From: Gammaproteobacteria bacterium
Lineage (GTDB): Bacteria > Pseudomonadota > Gammaproteobacteria > Pseudomonadales > Halieaceae
Direction: 5' to 3'
Assembly (NCBI GenBank): GCA_024742415.1
Contig: JANSYN010000005.1
Location: forward strand, 1-64,000
DNA: 64,000 bases
In this document: one piece after another, positions 42,893-51,461 of the stretch
How positions within the stretch are numbered: the first letter of the stretch is position 1
Layout of the letters: each line of letters begins with the position of its first letter
Made by a program: the position numbers and the translations under genes
Notes under the pieces: model-generated
The model's input: only the letters and a program-made list of their open reading frames with translations
The model's database searches: none
What the model was told of the DNA's origin: nothing

Positions 42893-43882
42893 TCAAGCCG
42901 GCGGGGGTGCACCCTCATAGACCTGGGGGTTTGCACAGTAAGGCATCTGCCTGCTGGTCACCGCCGCCAACGCGTTGTCCAGCGCCCGGGTGACCATCGC
43001 CCTGCGCGTTGCCGCCGTGGCGCTGCCGATATGCGGGGCCAACACCACGCGTGGGTGCGTCAGCAAAGGGCTACCGGGCGACAACGGCTCGCTGTCGTAA
43101 ACATCCAGACCGGCGGCATACAGATCGCCGCTATCCAGGGCCCGCGCCAGGGCCTGCTCGTCGACAATACCGCCGCGTGCGGTGTTGATCAGCACCGCGC
43201 CCTTTTTCATTTGCGCTATGCGCGCAGCGTCCAGCAGGCCCAGCGTCTGCTGTGTGCGCGCAACGTGCACGCTGACGAAGTCCGAGTTTGCCAGCAGTTC
43301 TTCCAGGGGCACCGCAACAACGCCAGCCACCGCGCGCGGCGTACGATTCCAGCTCAGCACGCGCATGCCAAAGCCCGCTGCGCGGCGCGCCACTGCCTGG
43401 CCAATAGCACCCATGCCAATCAGACCCAGCGTTGCACCGCTGACATCCTTGCCCAGGAAGAAATCCGGTGACCAGGCATTGTCAGCCCGCCACTGCCCGG
43501 CGCGCACGAAGCGATCAGCCTCGCCCAGGCGCCGCGCCGCGGCCAGCAGTAACGCAAAGGCAAGGTCTGCCGTGGCATCCACCAGTACGCCAGGCGTATG
43601 GCCCAGTGCGATGGATCGCGCCGTCAGGGCGTCAACATCAATATGATCGACACCTACCGAGATACTGGATACGAACTTCAGCTGCGGCAAGGCAGCGACA
43701 AGGTCGGCGTCAATCTGGTCAGTGAGCAGGCAGATAATCCCGGCACAATCGCGCACTTCCGCCGGGAGGTTGCGACTGGAAAGCGGTGCCTCACCCGACG
43801 CAAGGCGCAGCTCGCAGACCGCAGCCAGGGCTGTCAGGAGTTCCTGCGGCAATGGCCGCGTCACATAGACGGTGGCGCTCAT
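42893..43882 (-). CDS. D-2-hydroxyacid dehydrogenase (glyoxylate/hydroxypyruvate reductase type)
   Basis: A 329-residue NAD(P)-dependent enzyme. It has the nucleotide-binding motif LGLIGMGAIGQAVARRAAGFGM near residue 150 and GVDHIDVDALTARSI near residue 76. MKKGAVLINTARGGIVDEQAL supplies the catalytic Arg region, and VYDSEPLSPGSPLLTHPRVVLAPHIGSAT the Glu and His. It reduces glyoxylate, hydroxypyruvate or a related 2-keto acid. The ATG at 43882 lies seven bases downstream of the HIT gene stop, so they share an operon. Confidence 0.88.
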   Translation of the reverse strand: MSATVYVTRPLPQELLTALAAVCELRLASGEAPLSSRNLPAEVRDCAGIICLLTDQIDADLVAALPQLKFVSSISVGVDHIDVDALTARSIALGHTPGVLVDATADLAFALLLAAARRLGEADRFVRAGQWRADNAWSPDFFLGKDVSGATLGLIGMGAIGQAVARRAAGFGMRVLSWNRTPRAVAGVVAVPLEELLANSDFVSVHVARTQQTLGLLDAARIAQMKKGAVLINTARGGIVDEQALARALDSGDLYAAGLDVYDSEPLSPGSPLLTHPRVVLAPHIGSATAATRRAMVTRALDNALAAVTSRQMPYCANPQVYEGAPPPA

Positions 43883-43889
43883 AAAACGC

Positions 43890-44330
43890 TCAGGCCAGCG
43901 CCGCGGGCACCAGGCCCAGGGTTGCCGCCAACTGCGATTGCATGTCCAGTAGCTGTTCAGTGGTGTGGTGCCCGTCGCCAGCGTGCACAGCGGGCAGGTT
44001 GCCCCATACCGGTTGGGGCCAGCATACGTCCCCGGCATTGCGGCCAATAATGTGCAAGTGCATTTGCGCCACCACATTGCCCAGGCCCGCAAAATTGGTC
44101 TTGCGATAGCCCAGCGCACTCTTCAGGAAGGCGGACAGCGCGGCGCAGTCGGCGATGACTGCATCGCGCTCTGCAACGGGCAAATCGAGAATGTCACCAA
44201 GCGTGGTGTTGGGCACCAGGATAAACCAGTGCAAGGCTGCGTTGCGGTTGAGCAGCACAGCACCGCTGGCAAGCTGCCCGAGCAAGTGACAGTCGTCCAG
44301 CAATCGCGGGTCAATGGTTACTGCGTTCAT
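43890..44330 (-). CDS. HIT-family protein
   Basis: A 146-residue histidine-triad-type protein with QMHLHIIGRNAGDVCWPQPVWG near residue 92. The catalytic H-x-H is kept and the first triad His is Gln, as in the subgroup that ends in DxxWPxPVWG. LNRNAALHWFILVPNTT is the usual strand before it. The family hydrolyses or transfers nucleotide phosphoramidates and dinucleotides. GGAAG precedes the ATG. It sits between an SDR gene and a hydroxyacid dehydrogenase gene on one strand. Confidence 0.85.
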   Translation of the reverse strand: MNAVTIDPRLLDDCHLLGQLASGAVLLNRNAALHWFILVPNTTLGDILDLPVAERDAVIADCAALSAFLKSALGYRKTNFAGLGNVVAQMHLHIIGRNAGDVCWPQPVWGNLPAVHAGDGHHTTEQLLDMQSQLAATLGLVPAALA

Positions 44331-44360
44331 GGCGGCTTCCTGGTTGGAGCGCATGTGCGT

Positions 44361-45125
44361 TCAGATGGTCATGCCGCCATCCACAACAATGCACTCACCA
44401 TTGGTGTAGGAACTGGCATCCGAGACGAGATACAGCACGGTTCCGGCCATCTCATCAGGCTCGGCGTGCCGGCCCAGTGGGATGCCCTCAACTGCAATTT
44501 TGTAGATGTCCTCGTTCTCAAACAGGGCGCCTGCAAACTTGGTTCGGGTTAAACCCGGTAACAGCGCGTTGCAACGTATACCAAACCCACCGCACTCCTT
44601 GGCAAACACCTTGGTCATGTTAACCACTGCAGCCTTGGTAATGGAATAGATGCCCTGCATGGGGCCCGGCTGCAAGGCGTTGACAGACGCAGTGTTAACG
44701 ATTGCACCCCCCCCCTGCTCGCGCATCATTTTGCCGGCTTCAATGGACATGAAAAAATAGCCGCGAATGTTCACTTCGACCGTTTTGTTGTAGGCGCCGA
44801 GGTCGGTATCAAGGACATGGCCAAAGTACGGATTCGTCGCGGCGTTATTAACGCAGATGTCCAGGCGACCGTGCGTTGCACTGATATGCGCAAAAAGCGC
44901 GGCGATATCGTCGAGGTTGCCCACGTGGCAGGCAAAGGCTTCTGCACTATTGCCCTGGGCATTAATGGCGTCGGCTACTGCGCTGCAGTCATCGAGCTTG
45001 CGGCTGGACACGATCACATGAGCGCCGTACTCGGCCAGCAGCCGGGCGATGCTCTCACCGATACCACGACTGGCGCCACTGACCAATGCCACCTTGCCAC
45101 TCAAATCAAACAGATTACTCGTCAT
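44361..45125 (-). CDS. Short-chain dehydrogenase/reductase (classical)
   Basis: A 254-residue SDR with SGASRGIGESIARLLAEYG (residues 16-34) and a Ser-Arg-Lys end of beta-2 (VSSRK), indicating NADP preference. It also has NNAATNP, catalytic YSITK near residue 157, and the closing SYTNGECIVVDGGMTI. It probably reduces a keto group of a small acid or acyl compound; its substrate is unknown. AGGAAG lies six bases before the ATG. It is followed after 30 bases by the HIT gene. Confidence 0.88.
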   Translation of the reverse strand: MTSNLFDLSGKVALVSGASRGIGESIARLLAEYGAHVIVSSRKLDDCSAVADAINAQGNSAEAFACHVGNLDDIAALFAHISATHGRLDICVNNAATNPYFGHVLDTDLGAYNKTVEVNIRGYFFMSIEAGKMMREQGGGAIVNTASVNALQPGPMQGIYSITKAAVVNMTKVFAKECGGFGIRCNALLPGLTRTKFAGALFENEDIYKIAVEGIPLGRHAEPDEMAGTVLYLVSDASSYTNGECIVVDGGMTI

Positions 45126-45169
45126 AGGGTTCTTCCTGGTTCAGTCGGGGGAATTTTGGGGGCCGCTGC

Positions 45170-45733
45170 CTACTCACCGCTCCAGCGCCGCACCTGGTCG
45201 CTGTGCAGGTCGAACAGGTCGAGCGCGCGTCCGACGGACTGTGTGACAATATCGTCCACGGTCTCGGGGCGTGTGTAAAAAGCAGGCACCGGCGGGGCTA
45301 TCACGGCGCCCATCTCACTGAGCTGCGTCATACTGCGCAGGTGGCCGGTATGCAGCGGCGTCTCACGCACCATGAGCACCAGGCGTCGGCGCTCCTTGAG
45401 CACCACGTCGGCGGCGCGCGTGAGTAGCGTCGAGGTCACACCACTGGCAATCTCCGACAGGGTCCTGACCGAGCAGGGCGCAATGATCATGCCCGCCGTG
45501 GCAAAGGATCCACTGGAAATTACCGCGCCTATATTGCCTGGCGCATGCACCTGCGTTGCCAGCGCTTCGACCGCATCGTGGCTGATGTCCATCTCGTAAT
45601 GCAGCGTGAGTCGCGCGGATTTGCTCATCACCAGGTGTGTCTCCACCTGCATTTCGCGCAGCAGCTCCAGGGCGCGCACGCCATAAGCGATGCCAGATGC
45701 GCCACTAATACCTACGATGATCGGTTTGGACAT
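45170..45733 (-). CDS. ubiX: Flavin prenyltransferase
   Basis: The 187 residues carry the UbiX signatures IIVGISGASGIAYGVRALELL (FMN loop), SSGSFATAGMIIAPCSVRTLSEIASG near residue 90, RRLVLMVRETPLHTGHLRSM near residue 125, and the end PPVPAFYTRPETVDDIVTQSVGRALD. It links dimethylallyl phosphate to FMN to make the prenylated cofactor of UbiD-type decarboxylases in ubiquinone synthesis. No ubiD is nearby, as usual in many genomes. It heads a leftward group with the SDR, HIT and hydroxyacid dehydrogenase genes. Confidence 0.93.
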   Translation of the reverse strand: MSKPIIVGISGASGIAYGVRALELLREMQVETHLVMSKSARLTLHYEMDISHDAVEALATQVHAPGNIGAVISSGSFATAGMIIAPCSVRTLSEIASGVTSTLLTRAADVVLKERRRLVLMVRETPLHTGHLRSMTQLSEMGAVIAPPVPAFYTRPETVDDIVTQSVGRALDLFDLHSDQVRRWSGE

Positions 45734-45808
45734 TGGCTACTCCCAGGCTGCAGGCGCAAATACTACGGGATGCGCACTATGGCGCAAGGCGGACAGGGCC
45801 AAAGTGCA

Positions 45809-46204
45809 TCAGGCGGCGCCCTTAGCCGAAAGCTGTTGCAGCATTTCGCCCATCCTGGCGTGCAACAGGTTGATCGCCTTCAACGGCCGCACCATCACCT
45901 TGAACTCGGTGATGCGGCCGTCCGCGTCGAACGTCATGATGTCTACCCCATTCACATGAATACCATCGATCTCGCAGGTGAATTCAAGCACGGCATGCTG
46001 CTCGGTCACCACTTCTTTGACATAAGTGAAACCGTCGTTGAGCACTTGCGCTGCACCGGCCAGATACAACCTGGTAAGCTCGCGACCCGCCTGCGGCGTG
46101 TGCACAACGGGCGATATAAACACGCAATCCTCGGCCAGTATCTCGTCCAGGCGTGACATGTCTTTCTCGCGTAAGATGTCGTGCCAAAGTTGCAGCGTAT
46201 TCAT
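45809..46204 (-). CDS. NTF2-like (SnoaL-type) protein
   Basis: The 131-residue protein starts with a long helix and DILAEDCVFISPVVHT-type sequence. It continues with repeated strands (EFTCEIDGIHVNGVDIMTFDADGRITEFKVMVRPL), the usual NTF2-like cone fold. Such proteins are isomerases, cyclases or binding proteins; the substrate is unknown. AGGAGAG before the ATG at 46204 supports this start. It is 75 bases upstream of ubiX on the same strand. Confidence 0.78.
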   Translation of the reverse strand: MNTLQLWHDILREKDMSRLDEILAEDCVFISPVVHTPQAGRELTRLYLAGAAQVLNDGFTYVKEVVTEQHAVLEFTCEIDGIHVNGVDIMTFDADGRITEFKVMVRPLKAINLLHARMGEMLQQLSAKGAA

Positions 46205-46279
46205 GGGGCTCTCCTGCATATCCAATGCTTGTGTTGTGTTCGGGCTGGCATCATAGCACCGCAAGCGCGGCAGGTTGTG

Positions 46280-46627
46280 CTACAAATCGACCTCCCGCAG
46301 GTACTCGTCCTCGATGCGCTGCTGCAACTCATAGCGCGTGACGCCGGTGCTGGCAGCAGACTCTGTCAGGCGCTGTCGATAACGCTGCGCTCGATAGTAT
46401 TTGACCAGGCGGGGAAACCGCTGCGCCTCGATCTCCCCGGCAATCAGCGCCTCGATAAACGCAATATCAATGCCCACCCGATACGCGATTCGACTGGGCC
46501 TGATCTTGTGCGCATGGTATTCAGCAACTATGTGCATCTGCTGCTCGGGAGAATGGGTGCACTGTCGGGAGTAGCCATAGGGCGGCGAAGGGGTGCGATT
46601 ATCCAGGGCTTGTTGCTCAGAACTCAT
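46280..46627 (-). CDS. Conserved small protein, possibly helix-turn-helix-containing
   Basis: A 115-residue protein without a recognised name. The central part (EQQMHIVAEYHAHKIRPSRIAYRVGIDIAFIEALIAGEIE) has the form of a helix-turn-helix, and it ends in a basic, Arg-rich helix (KYYRAQRYRQRLTESAAS). A small DNA-binding protein is plausible. ATG at 46627 is preferred over the TTG two codons upstream. It is divergent from the coniferyl-aldehyde-type dehydrogenase gene, so it could be that gene's regulator. Confidence 0.55.
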   Translation of the reverse strand: MSSEQQALDNRTPSPPYGYSRQCTHSPEQQMHIVAEYHAHKIRPSRIAYRVGIDIAFIEALIAGEIEAQRFPRLVKYYRAQRYRQRLTESAASTGVTRYELQQRIEDEYLREVDL

Positions 46628-46712
46628 ACGCAATTATTAGCAGTTCCCCGTGGTCTTGCCAAGTTGCCTGCACTCAGGCCTGTGCCTGTCCAAATATAAC
46701 CTGCGGTAGTGG

Positions 46713-46741
46713 TTAAAATTCCACCAATGCAGGTCTATAAT
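46713..46741 (+). promoter_or_regulatory. Sigma-70-like promoter for the aldehyde dehydrogenase gene
   Basis: TTAAAA (46713-46718) and a perfect TATAAT (46736-46741) are separated by 17 bases, with the start codon about 60 bases downstream. It lies in the divergent gap with the small 46.3-kb gene. Confidence 0.5.
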
Positions 46742-46801
46742 CATTCGTTACCAGCAGCCCGCCTACTACCGGCGGCTTCATCCCATGGCGAGGATATTGC
46801 A

Positions 46802-48262
46802 ATGAACGCACCGGAACAGCTCACCCCCCAGGCCGATATCGAAGAACAAATGCAGGCCACGCTGCAGATGCAGCGCGATGCCTATCTCAAGGAAGGCATT
46901 GTCACGGCCGAAACACGGATCGATCGCATGCAGCGCGCTGTCGATGCCATGATAAAGCACCAGGATCGCGCGGTAGAGGCATTGAACAGCGATTTTAGCT
47001 GCCGTCCGCGCGAAATTACCTTGCTGACAGATCTCGGCGCCGGCATCGCCCCCATGAAGCATGCCATCAAGCATGTGCGCAAATGGATGAAACCGGTAAA
47101 ACGGCCAACAACCTTTCCCTTTAATCTGATCGGCGGACGCTCTCGTATCGAGTACCAGCCGCTGGGCGTTGTGGGTGTTATCGCACCGTGGAACTTCCCC
47201 ATCAATATGGTGTTCGCTCCACTGGCGCAGGTTCTGGCGGCGGGCAACCGCGCCATGATCAAGCCCTCGGAATTTACCCCTGCAACCTCCGAGGTGATCA
47301 GCGACATGATCACAGAGGCCTTTGCGCCTGAAGAAATCAGCGTGTTCACAGGCGGAGCGGAAGTCGGACAGGCGTTTTCTTCACTACCGTTTGATCATAT
47401 GATTTTCACCGGCGCGACCTCGATCGCCCGGCACATCCTCACCGCCGCAGCCAAGAACCTGGTGCCTGTAACGCTGGAGCTCGGTGGCAAGTCGCCGGTG
47501 GTGGTCTCGCGTTCGGCCGATATCGAGAAAACCCTGAGCCGCATCATGATGGGCAAAACCATGAATGCCGGCCAGATTTGCCTGGCACCGGACTACCTGC
47601 TGGTACCTGAAGAAAAACTCCATGAGGTCATTGCTGCAGCGCAAAGCGCGGTAGAAGAGATGTTTCCGACCCTGTTGAACAATCCGCAGTACACATCGGT
47701 GATCAACGAGCGTCACTTCCAGCGGCTCAACGGTTACCTGGCCGAAGCGGCAGAGCGCGGACAGAAGATCATTCCAATCAACCCCGCCAATGAAGATTTT
47801 GACAACCAGCAGGGCACCTACAAGATTCCACCAACGTTGATCCCCGAACCCGCCGAAGATCTCAAGATGCTGGAAGAGGAACTGTTCGGGCCACTCTTGC
47901 CCATTCGCACCTACAAGAACTTTGACGAAACCATCGATTACATCAACAGCAAGCCACGTCCGCTGGCCGCGTATTACTTCGGCGAAGACAAGACCGAGGA
48001 AGAGGCCCTTACCCGGCGCACCACGTCTGGCGGCATGTGCATCAACGATGTCGTGATGCACGTCGCCCAGGAAGAACTGCCCTTTGGCGGTGTCGGCCCA
48101 AGCGGCATGGGGTCGTACCATGGCTATGAAGGCTTCAAAACGTTCAGCCACGCCAAGTCGATCTATTCGCAATCCAGGCTCGATGTTGCCAAGCTGGGCG
48201 GCCTGAAACCTCCCTTTGGCAAATCCACAGAGAGCACCATCAAGATGCAGCTCAAGGGTTAG
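46802..48262 (+). CDS. calB: Coniferyl-aldehyde-type dehydrogenase
   Basis: A 486-residue NAD(P)-dependent aldehyde dehydrogenase. It has GVVGVIAPWNFPINMVFAPL, the LELGGKSPVVV glutamate motif, NAGQICLAPDYLLVP with the catalytic Cys, and the coniferyl-type insertion pattern SRIEYQPLG and FGGVGPSGMGSYHGYEGF. It oxidises aromatic and long-chain aldehydes to acids. The ATG at 46802 is preceded by GAGGATATTGCA; a longer upstream frame is not supported. A strong terminator follows its stop. Confidence 0.85.
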   Translation: MNAPEQLTPQADIEEQMQATLQMQRDAYLKEGIVTAETRIDRMQRAVDAMIKHQDRAVEALNSDFSCRPREITLLTDLGAGIAPMKHAIKHVRKWMKPVKRPTTFPFNLIGGRSRIEYQPLGVVGVIAPWNFPINMVFAPLAQVLAAGNRAMIKPSEFTPATSEVISDMITEAFAPEEISVFTGGAEVGQAFSSLPFDHMIFTGATSIARHILTAAAKNLVPVTLELGGKSPVVVSRSADIEKTLSRIMMGKTMNAGQICLAPDYLLVPEEKLHEVIAAAQSAVEEMFPTLLNNPQYTSVINERHFQRLNGYLAEAAERGQKIIPINPANEDFDNQQGTYKIPPTLIPEPAEDLKMLEEELFGPLLPIRTYKNFDETIDYINSKPRPLAAYYFGEDKTEEEALTRRTTSGGMCINDVVMHVAQEELPFGGVGPSGMGSYHGYEGFKTFSHAKSIYSQSRLDVAKLGGLKPPFGKSTESTIKMQLKG

Positions 48263-48298
48263 CCTGCCGCCCGGCGATGCATCGCCAACGCCGTAAAC

Positions 48299-48324
48299 AA
48301 GGGGCCTAATAAAGGCCCCTTTTT
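48299..48324 (+). terminator. Rho-independent terminator
   Basis: An 8-bp stem AAGGGGCC / GGCCCCTT with a TAATAAA loop is followed by TTTTT, 37 bases downstream of the calB-type stop. Confidence 0.9.
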
Positions 48325-48428
48325 ACATTTTGAGCAATGCGTGTTGCAGGCACCGCGTCGATGGCACTGAACAGTGACGCAGCGCGTTCGATGAACCGCA
48401 CGCGTCCGGGTAAGGTGCAAGCAGCGCA

Positions 48429-49109
48429 TCAGCCAGCGGGCTGTATCAGCAGTGTGGGAATCCCAAGGCAGTGACTTTTTACCGATGCGACGCGTGTGCC
48501 AGGCTTGCGTCCCTCACGTACCGCCGAGCACTGGACTGCTCGAGACTCCAGTTGGCTGCGCAATGCGCCGATATCGGGGTGCTGCAAAGCGATGCCCCAG
48601 AAGTGACTGCCCGCCACGCGCTCTTGCTCGGACTCAATCACCTCCAGCGTCAATTTACCTGCGCGAAAGAACAGCATGCGCCCACCCCACTGCGGTACCG
48701 TTTTATCCAGTGCCAGGCGAATACCCATGCGCTGGGCAAAAAACGCAACGCAGGCATCGGCGTTGTCGCTGCGCAAGACGAGGTGATCCACCCGCAGGAC
48801 ACTGTTGCGCAGGGGCAGTTCTGCCATGAGGCTGCCGTCACACGTTTCGATCTGCAGCCCAAGTGGGTTTTCCACGGTACGGGCTGCACGCGTCGCACTG
48901 CTGTCGCGCAATACCAGGCCCTCGATAACCGCCTGCTCAGCAGCCACCTGGCGCAGCTCCAGCGTGGTATTGCCCAGGCCAAACCTCACCACCGCTTCAT
49001 TGCCAGACACACTGTGTAATGCAGGCTGGCCCAACAGGGCTTCGTAATCACGCGCGGCTGCCGCCAGCTCGGGCACGCCCACAATTATTGCGTCAAAACC
49101 CTCTACCAT
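48429..49109 (-). CDS. VOC-superfamily (glyoxalase-like) protein
   Basis: A 226-residue protein with two VOC-type modules. AIIVGVPELAAAARDYEALLG starts the first module, and VLRVDHLVLRSDNADACVAFFAQRMG near residue 108 starts the second. Each gives one half of a metal site. It may be an isomerase, extradiol-like dioxygenase or binding protein. AAGGA precedes the chosen ATG at 49109; an upstream start adds 16 residues without support. Confidence 0.8.
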   Translation of the reverse strand: MVEGFDAIIVGVPELAAAARDYEALLGQPALHSVSGNEAVVRFGLGNTTLELRQVAAEQAVIEGLVLRDSSATRAARTVENPLGLQIETCDGSLMAELPLRNSVLRVDHLVLRSDNADACVAFFAQRMGIRLALDKTVPQWGGRMLFFRAGKLTLEVIESEQERVAGSHFWGIALQHPDIGALRSQLESRAVQCSAVREGRKPGTRVASVKSHCLGIPTLLIQPAG

Positions 49110-49150
49110 GCCATCGTTCCTTGAGTGCCTGAGCCCCATCATAAAAGGTT

Positions 49151-49180
49151 TTGGCAATCAGGGTCACACCGTCTTACACT
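49151..49180 (+). promoter_or_regulatory. Weak promoter candidate
   Basis: TTGGCA (49151-49156) and TACACT (49175-49180) with 18-bp spacing precede the periplasmic binding protein gene by about 40 bases. Both boxes match consensus at four of six positions at best. Confidence 0.3.
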
Positions 49181-49220
49181 CATTACCATCACTAGCAGCC
49201 TGACCTCGGAGTAAATGCGC

Positions 49221-50021
49221 ATGCGTTCTCTCATCTATCGCCTCACCCTGATTTGCCTTCTGGCTATTCCTTCACTGCACGTGCAGGCGGGCGATAGCCT
49301 GCAAAGAGTCATCGACTTCAAAACACTGAAAGTGGGGATGTCGGGCAATCAGCCGCCTCTGACGATGATCGACAAAAACGGCGCACCTATGGGGTTTGAT
49401 GTGGATCTTGCAATGGCGTTGGCAGTAGCCATGCAGGTCAAGCTGGATATCCAGGTCATGCCTTTCGGTGACTTGCTGGATGCGCTGGAAAAAGATGAGG
49501 TCGACATGGTGATTTCCGGCCTGTCGATCACGCCGCAGCGCACCGAGAGCATTTCCTTTGTTGGACCCTACATGATGTCGGGAAAATCCATCCTGACCAA
49601 ACGCTCTGCCCTGGGCAACGCCGCAAGTACGGATGTTTTTGACAACGAGAACGTCACGCTGATGGCGTTGGAAAACTCCACCAGTGCTGCCTTCATCCGC
49701 AACAGCGCGCCCAGGGCAACACTCACGGAAGTTGAAAGCTATAACCAGGGAGTCAAGATGCTGATGGAAGACAAGGCAGATGCACTGGTTGCCGATATGC
49801 CCATGTGCATACTGACGGTACTGCGCTTTCCCGATGCCGGCTTCACCACGCTTGAGCAACCCCTGACCGTAGAGCCCATTGGTATAGGCATCAGCAAGGA
49901 TGACCTGCAGTTCCAGAATCTGGTAGACAACTACCTGGATGCCTATGAAAAAAGCGGCTTGCTGAATAAATTGCGCAAAAAGTGGTTTGAAGATAGCAGC
50001 TGGGTATCACGCCTGCCCTGA
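49221..50021 (+). CDS. Family 3 periplasmic solute-binding protein
   Basis: A 266-residue exported protein with a signal peptide (LICLLAIPSLHVQA). The family 3 amino-acid/organic-acid binding domain starts TLKVGMSGNQPPLTMIDKNG and continues with GFDVDLAMALAVAM, VDMVISGLSITPQRTESISFVGPYM and the usual C-terminal helix ending in DSSWVSRL. No transporter gene lies beside it, so it could serve an orphan ABC system or a signalling role. The ATG at 49221 gives better spacing (nine bases) from GGAG than the ATG at 49215. The next gene starts ten bases later, suggesting co-transcription. Confidence 0.85.
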   Translation: MRSLIYRLTLICLLAIPSLHVQAGDSLQRVIDFKTLKVGMSGNQPPLTMIDKNGAPMGFDVDLAMALAVAMQVKLDIQVMPFGDLLDALEKDEVDMVISGLSITPQRTESISFVGPYMMSGKSILTKRSALGNAASTDVFDNENVTLMALENSTSAAFIRNSAPRATLTEVESYNQGVKMLMEDKADALVADMPMCILTVLRFPDAGFTTLEQPLTVEPIGIGISKDDLQFQNLVDNYLDAYEKSGLLNKLRKKWFEDSSWVSRLP

Positions 50022-50031
50022 GGACACGCCA

Positions 50032-51000
50032 ATGGCGCTCAAGCGACCCATCGTTATTGCCCACCGCGGTGCCAGCGGTTACCTGCCGGAACACACGCTG
50101 GCCGCCAAAGCCATGGCGCATGCCATGGAGGCCGACTTTATTGAGCAGGATGTTGTTCTCACGCGCGATGCGGTACCCATTGTTCTGCACGATATCGTGC
50201 TGGACAGCACCACCGACGTTGCACAGAAGTTCCCCGGACGCGCCCGCAAGGACGGTCATTTCTATGCCATGGACTTCCTCCTGGAGGAGGTGCAGCAGCT
50301 GCGCGCACATGAGCGCCGCACGGCAGCCAGCGGCTACCGTAGCGCCGCATTTCCCGGGCGCTTTCCTACCGGAGCGGCGCTGTTTGGCGTGCCGACACTG
50401 GCCCAGGAGATCGACCTGATCGAGGGCCTGAACAAGAGCCGCAATAAAAAAGCGGGCTTTTATATCGAGTTCAAGTCGCCAAACAAGCACCTTGAAAACA
50501 AGCTCGACGTGGTCGCCGCGGTGCTGGACGTACTGCAGGAAAAAGGCCTGGCACAACAGGCTGATCGCGTCTATCTGCAGTGCTTTGATGACAAACCACT
50601 GATACGGCTCAAGCACGAGTTTCAATCGCCGCTACCACGCATACAACTCATTGCCGACAACAGTTGGGGAGAAGACAGCGCGCTGGATTATGATGTCTTG
50701 CGCAGCACGGCAGGCCTGGATCACGTTGCCACCTATGCAGACGGCATTGGGCCGTGGATCTCTCACATCTACCTGGGCCGTGACGACCAGGACAGCCCGC
50801 TGGTTGACGACCTGGTTGCGCGGGCACAGGCAAGCGGTTTGCTGGTACACCCCTATACGTTCCGCGACGATAGCCTGCCTGGAGGCATGACCACTACCGC
50901 GCAGTTGCTTGAGCTACTCATTCACAAGCTGGGTATCGATGGCCTTTTTGCAGATTTTCCCGACACCGTCGTTCAGTTTCTCGACCGCACCACGTTATAG
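50032..51000 (+). CDS. Glycerophosphodiester phosphodiesterase
   Basis: A 322-residue GDPD TIM-barrel. It has IAHRGASGYLPEHTLAA (His and Glu metal and catalytic residues), ADFIEQDVVLTRDAVPIVLHD (Glu, Asp and His) and FYIEFKSPNK (Glu and Lys). The insertion after residue 60 is typical of GlpQ-type enzymes. The protein lacks a clear secretion signal, so it may be cytoplasmic like UgpQ, although GlpQ-like ones are exported. It hydrolyses glycerophosphodiesters to glycerol-3-phosphate. A small YjbR-like gene starts two bases later. Confidence 0.88.
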   Translation: MALKRPIVIAHRGASGYLPEHTLAAKAMAHAMEADFIEQDVVLTRDAVPIVLHDIVLDSTTDVAQKFPGRARKDGHFYAMDFLLEEVQQLRAHERRTAASGYRSAAFPGRFPTGAALFGVPTLAQEIDLIEGLNKSRNKKAGFYIEFKSPNKHLENKLDVVAAVLDVLQEKGLAQQADRVYLQCFDDKPLIRLKHEFQSPLPRIQLIADNSWGEDSALDYDVLRSTAGLDHVATYADGIGPWISHIYLGRDDQDSPLVDDLVARAQASGLLVHPYTFRDDSLPGGMTTTAQLLELLIHKLGIDGLFADFPDTVVQFLDRTTL

Positions 51001-51002
51001 CA

Positions 51003-51398
51003 ATGGACTACGAGCGCGCACGCACCTACCTGCTACTCAAGCCAGAGGCTGTTGAAGACTTCCCCTTCGGACCGGACGTTGCCGTCATGAAAGTACAGAA
51101 CAAAATGTTCGCCACCCTCTCATATCACAACGGCCTGGCAACCATGAACCTGAAGTGCGAGCCGAACGAGGCACTGCTACTGCGCGACATGCACAGCGCC
51201 GTACTTCCCGGCTACCACATGAACAAGCGCCACTGGAACACGCTGCTGCTGGACGACAGCATTGCGGCAAGCGAAATAGAAAGGATGATCGATGCCTCTT
51301 TTGCGCTCGTGGTCAAGGGCCTGAAGCGGGCCGAGCGCACCGCACTGGAGATACGCCACGGCAAGGATGCACTTTATCGCGGTCAGATTCACGTTTGA
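51003..51398 (+). CDS. MmcQ/YjbR-family protein
   Basis: A 131-residue protein with the YjbR pattern: AVEDFPFGPDVAVMKVQNKMFATLSYHNG near residue 17 and LPGYHMNKRHWNTLLLDDSI near residue 69. The fold is a CyaY-like alpha/beta, sometimes reported to bind double-stranded DNA. Its role is unknown. It starts two bases after the GDPD stop, so the two are surely co-transcribed. The pyruvate kinase gene follows after 63 bases. Confidence 0.85.
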   Translation: MDYERARTYLLLKPEAVEDFPFGPDVAVMKVQNKMFATLSYHNGLATMNLKCEPNEALLLRDMHSAVLPGYHMNKRHWNTLLLDDSIAASEIERMIDASFALVVKGLKRAERTALEIRHGKDALYRGQIHV

Positions 51399-51461
51399 TC
51401 TGCACGGCAATACCGCACTGGCTACGTTACAATACCTCGCACAATTCTTTGGAACGCAAAC

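Noticed and set aside
47384-48172. Leftward 262-codon frame inside the aldehyde dehydrogenase gene
   Set aside because: It is an antisense shadow of a strong aldehyde dehydrogenase with all motifs; no family match.
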